This document shows positions 33,289 to 41,447 of a DNA stretch of 64,000 nt, in pieces. Where the stretch lies: the NCBI GenBank assembly GCA_964454005.1, contig CAYVQE010000005.1:1-64000 (forward strand), in the 5' to 3' direction. The translations under genes and the position numbers were made by a program. Origin of the DNA: CAYVQE01 sp964454005 (lineage in GTDB: Bacteria; Myxococcota; B64-G9). The stretch's first letter is position 1, and every line of letters begins with the position of its first letter. A model generated the notes under the pieces. The model saw only the letters and a list, made by a program, of their open reading frames with translations. It was not told the DNA's origin and searched no databases.

Positions 33289-33296
33289 CTCACAGC

Positions 33297-33380
33297 GCGG
33301 CTCATCAGCCGCAACCAAAAAACCGCGCAGTACTACTGAGAATCTTTGCGGGACGCGAAGATTCTCGCGGTTAGTAGTAC
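33297..33380. terminator. Bidirectional structured region between convergent genes
   Basis: Two hairpins lie here. The first is 6 bp (GCGGCT, loop CATC, AGCCGC, 33297-33312). The second is a 13-bp stem (GAGAATCTTTGCG with CGCGAAGATTCTC, one G-U pair, 33338-33366). Its flanks can extend in two alternative ways: GTACTACT (33330) with AGTAGTAC (33373), or AACCGC (33321) with GCGGTT (33367). It overlaps the end of the minus-strand barrel gene and probably terminates both convergent transcripts. Confidence 0.6.
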
Positions 33381-34000
33381 AGCAGGGTGCAGCCGACTAC
33401 CCCGGCCACGGTCAGCAGCACGCCCGGAAAGCCGACGCCGCCCATGGCGTCGGTCTCGATTCCGATCCAGAACCGCCGCCGGGGCGTGTGCCAGGTCATG
33501 CCCAGTCCCCCCAGCCAGGACAGCCGGCTGCGGCCGTCGAAGTTTTCGACGCGCACCAGGATGTCCGGCGCCGACCACTGCACGCCGATGCCGCCGCGGG
33601 CGAACAGATCGAAGCGCTCCAGCGTCCAGCCCAGACGCAGGCCGCCGTGCAGGGCATGGGTGGTAAAGGCGCCGGCGGCCGGCGGATGCGGCTGATCGGT
33701 CTCGTGGAAACCGGCCCGGTAAGCGGCCTCGATGGCCAGGAAATCCCACAGCTCCCAGCCGGCGGCGAAGGTGAAGGCCAGCCCCGGCCGGCTATCGGCG
33801 CCCACCGCGCCGAGCCAGACCGCCGGGCCCAGGGCCGAGCGCAGGGTCAGCCCGCGGGGCACGCGGTCGGCGGGATCGGGGCAGTCGGCCGGAGCGGTGG
33901 CATCCTGACCGGCGGACGGTGCCTCGGCGGCGGGTTCCGCCCGGGCGCTGACGGCCGGCGCCGCCATGACGAGCAGCAGGCTGGTCAGCACAGCCCGCAT
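33371..34000 (-). CDS. Outer-membrane beta-barrel protein, CglE-like
   Basis: A 209-residue exported protein with a signal peptide (MRAVLTSLLLVMAAPAVSARA). After a Pro/Ala-rich linker, alternating hydrophobic strands run from GLTLRSALGP to the C-terminal aromatic end LLYY. This fits an 8-strand barrel like those encoded with Glt motility genes. It starts 2 nt before the upstream stop, third in a row after the FHA/TonB-C protein and a lipoprotein. The function is inferred from context only. Confidence 0.65.
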   Translation of the reverse strand: MRAVLTSLLLVMAAPAVSARAEPAAEAPSAGQDATAPADCPDPADRVPRGLTLRSALGPAVWLGAVGADSRPGLAFTFAAGWELWDFLAIEAAYRAGFHETDQPHPPAAGAFTTHALHGGLRLGWTLERFDLFARGGIGVQWSAPDILVRVENFDGRSRLSWLGGLGMTWHTPRRRFWIGIETDAMGGVGFPGVLLTVAGVVGCTLLYY

Positions 34001-34002
34001 GG

Positions 34003-34647
34003 TCAATCCCCCGGCCGGACGCGCACGGTGACTTCGATGGCCACCGCGGCTTCGGTCGCTTCGTCCAGGCTGACGCCCAGCAGCCAACCCAGCGGTGCCG
34101 GGCTGCCGTCCGGCTCGGTCTCGCACTGCGGGTAGCGGCTCTGGGCGAAGACCAGGTCGGCCTGCTGCAGCTCGGGCTCGCTGAAGGCGTCATCGGTGAT
34201 CTCGCCCGGGCCCAGCCGGTGCAGGTGCTCGGCCAGCGGCTCGATGCGCGGCAGGTCGGGCAGCAGGTCCGGCGGCTCGGCGCCGTCGGCCGCGGTCACC
34301 CCCAGCCACACCGTGGCGTTGACCGCCTCGCCCGAGAGGTGGCGCAGCCGGTAGTCGACACGCACCTCCTGCTCGCCGACGGTCAGCACCCGGTAGTCGC
34401 AGCGGCACGGCACCTCGCGCTCGGCTTGGTTCTCGCGGCAGTACTCCAGGTTGTCGTGCTCGCGCTGATCGCTGCGGTCGAGCGGCAGCTCGAAGGTGCG
34501 GTAGGCCGAGCGCTCCTGGATGGCGGTGGGCACTTCCAGGGCGTAGGGCCCGAAGTAGCGTTCGGGCTGACAGCCGCCGGCGACCGCCAGCAGCAAGATG
34601 GCGGCGGCCGGACGGGCGGTGCCGCGGCTGGCTCGAGCGACGCTCAT
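34003..34647 (-). CDS. Putative lipoprotein of the Glt-like block
   Basis: A 214-residue protein with a lipoprotein signal (AAAILLLAVAGGC). The mature part has cysteines at EYCRENQ and PCRCDY, beta-rich VRVDYRLRHLSGEAVNATVWLGV segments, and no recognised domain. Position, size and neighbours match the CglD/GltK-like lipoproteins of gliding loci, though identity is not shown. Its ATG overlaps the stop of the FHA/TonB-C gene. Confidence 0.65.
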   Translation of the reverse strand: MSVARASRGTARPAAAILLLAVAGGCQPERYFGPYALEVPTAIQERSAYRTFELPLDRSDQREHDNLEYCRENQAEREVPCRCDYRVLTVGEQEVRVDYRLRHLSGEAVNATVWLGVTAADGAEPPDLLPDLPRIEPLAEHLHRLGPGEITDDAFSEPELQQADLVFAQSRYPQCETEPDGSPAPLGWLLGVSLDEATEAAVAIEVTVRVRPGD

Positions 34648-36041
34648 CGGCTGCGTCCGAAGGTGAAGGGGTAGATCACGCGCACCTTGCCTCCCTCGGG
34701 GCTCGGAAACGTCCAGCGCTTGATGAAGCGGATCAGACACGAGGCCACCGCGCGGCCGGCGGCCCGGGGCCGCAGCTTGTTCTGGCCGATCTTGACCGTG
34801 CGCACCGAACCGTCGGGCTCGATGATGAAATCGACCACCACCTTGCCCTGCAGGGTGGGATAGCGGGTCAGCTTGGACTCGTAGCAGTAGCGGATGGCGC
34901 CCTTGTTGGACTGGACCACCTTGGCGATGGCCGCCTTGGACAGCCGGCCGCCGGTGACCCGGGCCGCGGCGGCCGGCAGCCGCAGCTCGATCGCGGCCGG
35001 CTGGCGGCCGGCCAGCCGGCTGCGCCGGGCCGCCCGGCGGCCGGTGCGGCCGGTGCGCGGCCCGCGGTCGGCCTGGTCGCGGCCGACCGAATCGCCGGCG
35101 CGCCGGGCGCTGACCAGCGGATCGGCGCTGGCGCTGTCGCCGCCCTTGGCGCCGATCACCCGTGCCCGGGCGTTGCGGTCGAGCTGGGCCAGCGCATCGC
35201 CGAGATCCAGGTCGAGCCCGCTCTCGTCGAGCACCTGGGCCAGGGCGCGATCGCGCTTGCGGGCCCGGCCGATGGCGCCGACCACGCCCTTGCGCGCCAC
35301 CTTGTCGCGGATGCGGCGCAGCTCGCGCTGATCGGGGGATTCGGCCGCCGCTACCCGCTTGCGCCGCGGTTCGTCCCGCTCGGCCGGCTTGTCCTCGGGC
35401 TGCTGCTTCTGGCGCTCGGCCTTCTTTTCCCGCCGGCGCTCGAGCTCGCGGCGCAGCGCCTTGGCCGATTCGGCGTCGTCGGTGACGAAGGAGACGAAGC
35501 GATCCGGCAGCTGCTCGATGGTGAACTCGCCCGGCGGCGTGGCGAACAAACGCGAGACCAAAGCCAGCAAGGCGATCACCAGCACGCCGCCGCCGAACAG
35601 CTTGTTGATGTTGGGATCGGCGTCCAACAGCTGGCCCAGCCGCGCCGGCGGCAGCGGCCGCGGCGGGTCGACGAAGTCGAAGGCCAGCCCGGCGTCGCCG
35701 AAGACCAGCACCCCGCCGTCGCCCGGCGCCAGCCGGTACTCCACCGCGTCGCCGCGCCGGCTGGCCAGGCCGCGGTGGTCGTTGGCCAGATCGGCCACCT
35801 CCACCGGCCGGCCGCCGATCTGCACCCGGCCAAGCATGCCCGGCACCAGCCGCAGGGTGGCCCCGTCGGCGTCCGGACGCAGCACGGTCAGGCTGCGGCC
35901 CGTCCCGGCCGCCGGCAGGGTGAACGCGGCTCGATGCGACGCGCCCACCGTCACCCGCTCGCCGGGGGCGAACACGCGCTCGTCGAGCAGGGTGTGCTCC
36001 CAGACCACAGCGCAGCGCAGGTATTTCGCTCGTTCGGCCAT
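34644..36041 (-). CDS. GltG-like inner-membrane protein (FHA, TM, TonB/AgmX C-terminus)
   Basis: A 465-residue protein. Residues about 25-125 resemble an FHA fold in the cytoplasm, including LANDHRGLASR. One membrane helix follows (about 149-167), then a highly charged periplasmic stretch and an AgmX/PglI C-terminal domain (IRYCYESKLTRYPTLQGKVV, DFIIEPDGSV, WTFPSP). This is the layout of GltG in Myxococcus gliding and of its homologues in non-gliding deltaproteobacteria. It would connect cytoplasmic signals to envelope components. The ATG at 36041 fits the start of the FHA region. Confidence 0.8.
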   Translation of the reverse strand: MAERAKYLRCAVVWEHTLLDERVFAPGERVTVGASHRAAFTLPAAGTGRSLTVLRPDADGATLRLVPGMLGRVQIGGRPVEVADLANDHRGLASRRGDAVEYRLAPGDGGVLVFGDAGLAFDFVDPPRPLPPARLGQLLDADPNINKLFGGGVLVIALLALVSRLFATPPGEFTIEQLPDRFVSFVTDDAESAKALRRELERRREKKAERQKQQPEDKPAERDEPRRKRVAAAESPDQRELRRIRDKVARKGVVGAIGRARKRDRALAQVLDESGLDLDLGDALAQLDRNARARVIGAKGGDSASADPLVSARRAGDSVGRDQADRGPRTGRTGRRAARRSRLAGRQPAAIELRLPAAAARVTGGRLSKAAIAKVVQSNKGAIRYCYESKLTRYPTLQGKVVVDFIIEPDGSVRTVKIGQNKLRPRAAGRAVASCLIRFIKRWTFPSPEGGKVRVIYPFTFGRSR

Positions 36042-36229
36042 TACAGTCCGCCGCGATTCTCCGCCACCACTGTCAGACGTGTCAAGCGGGCGCCCGGTTC
36101 CCTGATTTCCCACCTCGGCCGCGATCTCTGCGGACCGAAAACCGCATTTCTAACGGGTGTTTTGCATCGTAAGCAATCATGAATTACCATGTCGGGCTGG
36201 ATGTGCAACCGCAAATCCGAAGGTGTTGA
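36042..36229. promoter_or_regulatory. Divergent promoter region
   Basis: This 188-nt gap separates the minus-strand GltG-like gene from the plus-strand subtilase. It is less GC-rich than its surroundings at about 36150-36200. It should hold promoters in both directions, but no pair with good spacing and match was found. No small gene is evident. Confidence 0.35.
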
Positions 36230-38782
36230 ATGAAGCTCTCGCAGAATTGGTTGACGGTCGTGGCGGGCGTGGCGCTGCTCTGGTTGCCCGCGTGTGGTGG
36301 AGATTCGGCCTCGCGGACCGACGCGGGGGTCGATGCCGGCATCGATGCCGGAGGCGACGGCGGGCAGGAGCAACCGCCGCTCGAAATCAGGGTTGCCCTG
36401 GACGAGAGTGTCCAGCCGGAGAGAGAGCTGGTCGAAGGGCCGGAAGAGTGGGGGCCGCGCCAGCTGGCGGCGGTGGCCGACGACGAGGGCGCCGTCTCCA
36501 GCTTCGTGGTCGACGAGCTGGTGCTGGTGTACGAGGAAGCCGGTGAGCTGGATGCGTTCGTCTCCCGCACCGGGGGCACCGTGCTGTTCCAGGTGGAGCC
36601 GGACGCGGAGGGTGCGGAGGCGCCGGGCATGGCCCTGGTGCGGGTCACCACCGCAGAGCAGGACATCTCCGCCCTGGAAGACGACCTGGTGGCGGTCAAC
36701 CGCGCCGCGGGCGTCTTCGGCCAGGCGGAGCTGCGGGTGTCGTCGGCCGACGGCATGCGGCTGGTGGCCCTGGCCAGCTCCGAGGCGCGCTCGGGCGCCG
36801 GGGTGGGCATCAACTTCGTCATGTCGCCTGACGCCATCCCGGGCTCCGCCGAGGAGGCGCCGGTACCGAACACCACCGACGTCTACCACGATGTCTACGA
36901 ATGGGACCGCTGGACCCGGGACGGCCCGCTGGCCATCGGGGTGCCCGAGGCCTGGGATCTGCTGTACTACGCGGGCAAGTTGCACAACACGGTGCGGGTG
37001 GCGGTCATGGATCAGGGCTTCACCGCGAACGACGATTTCCAGCGGTGGTCGTCGACCCACGTCTACGGTGGAAGCGGCATGGAGCAGTCTGGAAGCGGAG
37101 ACAGCCCCTGGCACGGCACCTGGGTGGCCAGCATCCTCATGGCCCGGCTCGACAACCACTTCGGCTGGGCCGGGGTGGCGGGCCCGGTGAGCCACGGGGT
37201 GTTCATCCACACCCCCTACGACGCGGCCACAGCCAACCTGGCGCTCTACAAGGCCTCGTCGCGCAACGCCCGGATCATCAACATGAGCTTCAGCGGGCGG
37301 GTGCACCACACCCTGAAGTGGGCCCTGCGCTACTATCGGGACAACACCGATCGCCTGCGCAACCGCGGCATCCTGCTGTTCGCCTCGGCCGGCAACGATG
37401 GGCGCAACGTGGATTACGAGAAATGTCTCCAGGGAACCAACTGGTGCTGGGAGACGCATTTCTACTTCCCGTGCGAGAACCCCGGCGTGTACTGCGTGGG
37501 CGGTACGAATGCCTCCGGCGGCAGGCACCAGAGCTCCAACCACGGCAGCCAGAGCGTGGACATCTGGGCGCCGTACGAGGTCTACGTCGGGCCCGATGCC
37601 GACGACGGGGACGCGAACATTCGCAGGGAGGTCATGGGAACCTCGTTTTCGTCGCCGTTCGTGGCGGGGGTCGCCGCCCTGGTCTGGGCGGCCGATCCTT
37701 CTCTCAGCCGCAGCCAGGTGGCCGAGCTGCTGCTGTCCACCGCCCATCCCCACGGGTACTACAACCGGATCAACGCCTACGACGCCGTGCTGCAGGCGAT
37801 GGGGGCGGGGTTCACCGGCCGGATCACCAGCCCCTACGACGGGGCCCGGCTGACGGCCGGCATCCCGGTGACGCTGATGTCCGGGCTCACCGCGGTGGGT
37901 GCCCCGGGAAGCTCCGCGGTGCCGGTGGCGGTGGAGTGGTACACCAGCCCCGGTGGGCTGCTGCACGAGGAGCAGGTGACCATTCCGTTGACCGAAGAAA
38001 GCGGTTACAACACGGCCCAGTCCTCCTGGACCGGAACCCTTGCCGACGACGTTTACGCCATCACCCTGATCACCCGCGCCGACGTGACCCCAGATGGCTG
38101 GGGCGGCCAGGAGATGATCGTGGATCAGGACATGGTGGCGGTCGAGGTGGTCAACCCGCCTCCCGAGGTGAACATCCTCCGGCCCGAACCGGGCTCGTAC
38201 TGCCAGGGACAGGTCATCACCTTCCGGGGTAGCGCACAGGACCCGAACGAGACCCTGCCCGACGACGCTTTTTTGTGGATCCTGAACTCGATGAGCAACG
38301 CCTGGTTCCTGCGCATCCTGGGCGAGGCGCCCACCGTGACCGCCGGGAATTTCACGCCCGACGATTACCAGGTGCGCCTGCAGGTGACCGATTCCCGTGG
38401 CGCGATGGGAGAAGACGTACACCAGTTCACCATCCTTTCTTCCTCCCACCCGGACTGCTCGGACCTGCCGCCCCAGGCCACCATCATCCATCCCGGCCAG
38501 GGTGACCGTTTCCAGGTGGACGGGTACGACGCGGACGGCAACTACAAGGATCTCATCCTGCAGGCCACAGCCACCGATCCCGAGGATGACGACGCCACCT
38601 TGCTGCTGGAGTGGTTCTCGGACACCGACGGCAAGCTGGGTGAGGGCGAAAACCTGGACGCGCGCATCCACATGACCGAGCAGTGCGCCCAGGACATCAC
38701 CGTCCGCCTGGAGGTCACCGACTCGGATCAGAACATGACCCACGACGAGGTGACCATCAACCTGTGGTACGTGTGCAAATAG
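36230..38782 (+). CDS. Subtilisin-like (S8) surface protease lipoprotein
   Basis: An 850-residue exported serine protease. The signal ends in the lipobox LPAC, followed by a low-complexity DAG linker. A propeptide-like region precedes the catalytic domain (about 225-525), with Asp in VAVMDQGF, His in WHGTWVAS, oxyanion Asn in SAGNDGRN and Ser in MGTSFSSPFVAG. The C-terminal 325 residues form three Ig/PKD-like beta domains (ITSPYDGARLTAG, NILRPEPGSYCQGQ, IIHPGQGDRF), probably for binding or display. It may act in predation or surface remodelling. Confidence 0.92.
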   Translation: MKLSQNWLTVVAGVALLWLPACGGDSASRTDAGVDAGIDAGGDGGQEQPPLEIRVALDESVQPERELVEGPEEWGPRQLAAVADDEGAVSSFVVDELVLVYEEAGELDAFVSRTGGTVLFQVEPDAEGAEAPGMALVRVTTAEQDISALEDDLVAVNRAAGVFGQAELRVSSADGMRLVALASSEARSGAGVGINFVMSPDAIPGSAEEAPVPNTTDVYHDVYEWDRWTRDGPLAIGVPEAWDLLYYAGKLHNTVRVAVMDQGFTANDDFQRWSSTHVYGGSGMEQSGSGDSPWHGTWVASILMARLDNHFGWAGVAGPVSHGVFIHTPYDAATANLALYKASSRNARIINMSFSGRVHHTLKWALRYYRDNTDRLRNRGILLFASAGNDGRNVDYEKCLQGTNWCWETHFYFPCENPGVYCVGGTNASGGRHQSSNHGSQSVDIWAPYEVYVGPDADDGDANIRREVMGTSFSSPFVAGVAALVWAADPSLSRSQVAELLLSTAHPHGYYNRINAYDAVLQAMGAGFTGRITSPYDGARLTAGIPVTLMSGLTAVGAPGSSAVPVAVEWYTSPGGLLHEEQVTIPLTEESGYNTAQSSWTGTLADDVYAITLITRADVTPDGWGGQEMIVDQDMVAVEVVNPPPEVNILRPEPGSYCQGQVITFRGSAQDPNETLPDDAFLWILNSMSNAWFLRILGEAPTVTAGNFTPDDYQVRLQVTDSRGAMGEDVHQFTILSSSHPDCSDLPPQATIIHPGQGDRFQVDGYDADGNYKDLILQATATDPEDDDATLLLEWFSDTDGKLGEGENLDARIHMTEQCAQDITVRLEVTDSDQNMTHDEVTINLWYVCK

Positions 38783-38915
38783 AGCAGGGAGGTCGACATC
38801 GACCGTTGCTCGTAACCGCGACGCCTGGATAAGTCGGCAAAACGAAATCAGGTCAAAAATTCCTATAGGACTTATTGCGCAGAGGACCATGGCATATCGC
38901 AAAGGAGGGTGCGAA

Positions 38916-39626
38916 ATGCAGACAGCAAGTCACAAGAGTTGGCTCGCCTTGATCCTGGCGATGGCGCTGGCCGGTACCGGCTGCGACAAGAAAGACAAGG
39001 AGCCCGCCACCGATCCCGGCCCCGCCGGCGAACCGTCCGGGAAAAGAGCAGATGCCCCCGGGGGTAGCGGTCCGTTCGCAGGCTTCGACCTGGGTGCCAT
39101 CAAGACCAGGCTGGAGGGTGCCTGGGTGCTGGGCGGCTCCTCTCTCGGCAAGAAGGAAGCCTGGCAGGTCAGCGGCTCGGAGGTGACCGTCTACGACGGA
39201 AAGTCCGAGAAGAAACACGAACTCTCGCTGGTGGCCCCGTGCTACGGAAAGCTCACCTGCGAGGAAGGCGGGGGCACCACCAGCAACTACTTCACATTCG
39301 CCTTCGACGGCGACACCCTCTACAAGGGGCTGGGCCAGGCCGGCCTCAAGAAGGGTGACACGATCGTGGCGTGCATCTCGGGCGAGATCTTCACCTTGCA
39401 GGACGGCAAGTGCCAGAAGTGGAAGGAATCCATGTTCGGCGACAAGCTCAAGAGTGCGGACGCCGAATGCGCGCTGGAAGGCGATGTCTTCAAGGCCAAG
39501 ACCCGCAGCGGCGAAAGCGAACTCGAGATCGAGGGTACAGTGCTGCTCAACCAGCAGATGGCAAAAAACCAGGCCGTCAAGACCACCGACTTCGCCGAAG
39601 CCAAGTCCAAGATCGATGCCGAATAG
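38916..39626 (+). CDS. Lipoprotein of unknown function
   Basis: A 236-residue protein with a lipobox (MALAGTGC) followed by a charged linker. The mature part is beta-rich with paired cysteines (APCYGKLTC, VACIS...GKC, AEC). No known domain was recognised. AAGGAGGG seven bases before the ATG is a strong ribosome-binding site, so the ATG at 38916 is preferred over 38889. Codon use is more AAG/GAA-rich than its neighbours. Confidence 0.75.
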   Translation: MQTASHKSWLALILAMALAGTGCDKKDKEPATDPGPAGEPSGKRADAPGGSGPFAGFDLGAIKTRLEGAWVLGGSSLGKKEAWQVSGSEVTVYDGKSEKKHELSLVAPCYGKLTCEEGGGTTSNYFTFAFDGDTLYKGLGQAGLKKGDTIVACISGEIFTLQDGKCQKWKESMFGDKLKSADAECALEGDVFKAKTRSGESELEIEGTVLLNQQMAKNQAVKTTDFAEAKSKIDAE

Positions 39627-39761
39627 ACATGCTGGAACTGGATACCGGGCCGGTCACCTTGAGTCGTCTTACGTCCTTCCACTCGAAGAAGGCCCTGGGT
39701 CCCATGGAAAAGACCAGTGTGAGCCCTTCCTGCGACAACCCGAACCCGGCTGCCACAGTGC

Positions 39762-41213
39762 TCACGGCGACGGGAAAACCCGGAAAAACATTTTCGGCTC
39801 GTTCGAACGCCTGGGGGGCTCTGGACGTACCACCTGCCGGACCAGCAAGACGGGACGCTCGGTATCGCTGTCGATTCCGAACAGGAGGTCCAGGATGTGT
39901 ACGCCTTGTCCGGGGACAGAGGGGGGACATCGCAGCCGGTATGCGCATGCCTTCGAATACCGGCTCTCGATCCGCTTGACATAGGCGACGAGAGTCTCGT
40001 TGTTCCTGAGATGTTCCGGCACACGGTCTGCAAAGCGAAGGAAGTCGTGGTCGATCGTCTCCGATTTTACCACCGTACAACCGTTCTCGAGGATGTTCTT
40101 GTAGGCTTTCGCCAGCCGACGTCCGTATTTCGTTCCTGATTCAACGAGATGTTCCACAATCGACTTCTCTTCCTTGTCGGCCTCTTTCAATCCGGCCTTC
40201 ACGGCGCGTCGTTGCCGAGGTGGGCCCATTCCCTTGCATGACGAAAGACACGATTCGATGACACCGATTTTGGTCTCGAACAGCTCGGCATACGCCTCCC
40301 CGTTCCCCTCCTGCGAGGCTTGGTGCGCCAGCTCATACCATCTGCCTGCAGGCGTCTCTCCCAGCTCCGGATGTGCGGGCTCGAATTGCTCGAGATACCC
40401 GGCCGCGTTTTCGTTCCCCAACTCCCGGGCCCACTCCAGGGCGGTTTTTCCTCTTTTGTCCATGGTGTTTGGATCGGCGCCGTGATCGACCAGGAGCTTG
40501 CATATGTCGGCATAGTCGTGCCAGGCAGCTGCGATCAGCGGCGTCTGTCCCCCGGAGTCCTTGCTGTCGACGGTCGCGCCCTTTTCCAGAAGCAGCCTGA
40601 CCGCCTCCAGGTTCCCGGACCCCGCCGCTCTGTGCAGGGGCGTGTCCTCGGTCAAGTCCTTTTCGTTCACATCCATGCCGTTATCGATCAGCACCCCGCA
40701 AATCTCCGTACTGCCGTGTTCCGCAGCCATGTGAAGCGTTCCCTTGAACACATCGTTCTTCGGGTCTGCGCCCCGTTCGATGAAGAACTTGCAGATCGTG
40801 ACGTGTCCGTACTTCGCGGCAAAATGCAAAGGAGTGTCTCCTCTCTTGTCGCGCAGGTCCATCCTGGCCCCGTGTTGCACCAGCAGTTCGACGGCATCGC
40901 TGTACTCGGCATAGCACAAAGCCGTCTCGTGAAGGGGGGTTCGGCCTTGCTTGTTGGTCGCGTCCACGTTGGCGCCATGTTCCAGCAGGAATCTGCACAC
41001 CTCGGTCTTTTTGCTCCGGGCGGCGTAGTGGAGGGGGGTGTTGCCGGAATCGTCTTTTGCGTTCACCAGGGAAGGGTTTTCCTCGACGAGCTTTCTGGCC
41101 TCGTCCAGGTCAGGCTTCTGCGCGGCGATGTGGATCCGGCCGGCAACCACGACCGCGGGCAATGACCACAACGACAGACCGAGCACCAACAACAGCAACC
41201 TGCGTACTTGCAT
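39762..41213 (-). CDS. Secreted ankyrin-repeat protein
   Basis: A 483-residue exported protein with signal MQVRRLLLLVLGLSLWSLPA. Residues about 25-270 contain seven ankyrin repeats (NTPLHYAARS, RTPLHETALC, DTPLHFAAKY, GTLHMAAEHG, DTPLHRAAGS, QTPLIAAAWH, KTALEWAREL). The C-terminal 200 residues are helical with several cysteines and are not recognised. GGAGA before the second ATG supports this start. The gene has lower GC and a less biased third position than its neighbours, suggesting transfer. It could be a surface or effector-type binding protein. Confidence 0.85.
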   Translation of the reverse strand: MQVRRLLLLVLGLSLWSLPAVVVAGRIHIAAQKPDLDEARKLVEENPSLVNAKDDSGNTPLHYAARSKKTEVCRFLLEHGANVDATNKQGRTPLHETALCYAEYSDAVELLVQHGARMDLRDKRGDTPLHFAAKYGHVTICKFFIERGADPKNDVFKGTLHMAAEHGSTEICGVLIDNGMDVNEKDLTEDTPLHRAAGSGNLEAVRLLLEKGATVDSKDSGGQTPLIAAAWHDYADICKLLVDHGADPNTMDKRGKTALEWARELGNENAAGYLEQFEPAHPELGETPAGRWYELAHQASQEGNGEAYAELFETKIGVIESCLSSCKGMGPPRQRRAVKAGLKEADKEEKSIVEHLVESGTKYGRRLAKAYKNILENGCTVVKSETIDHDFLRFADRVPEHLRNNETLVAYVKRIESRYSKACAYRLRCPPSVPGQGVHILDLLFGIDSDTERPVLLVRQVVRPEPPRRSNEPKMFFRVFPSP

Positions 41214-41447
41214 GACGTTCTCCATGGGACTGGATTGCGGTTCTTCCATGTTTTCGCAATCATTCATACCGTCCGTGCGATTCGATCGTCAACCGAGAGC
41301 AAGGGTCCATACGAGTAGTTGCCGGTGGGCCGTCGAGATCATTTGCCGGTGCATAGACTCCAACGCTGCCCGACCTTTTTGGTTGCGGCGGCGGTTCTCG
41401 CCGTGCCATGCAGAGGGGCGATTCCACGAACCGAGGAGGCCGACAGC
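41214..41447. promoter_or_regulatory. Divergent intergenic region
   Basis: A 234-nt gap between the ankyrin gene (minus) and the TonB-dependent receptor (plus). Apart from the strong GAGGAGG ribosome-binding site at about 41433-41439, no clear promoter, Fur box or operator was recognised. No convincing small gene is present. Confidence 0.3.
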
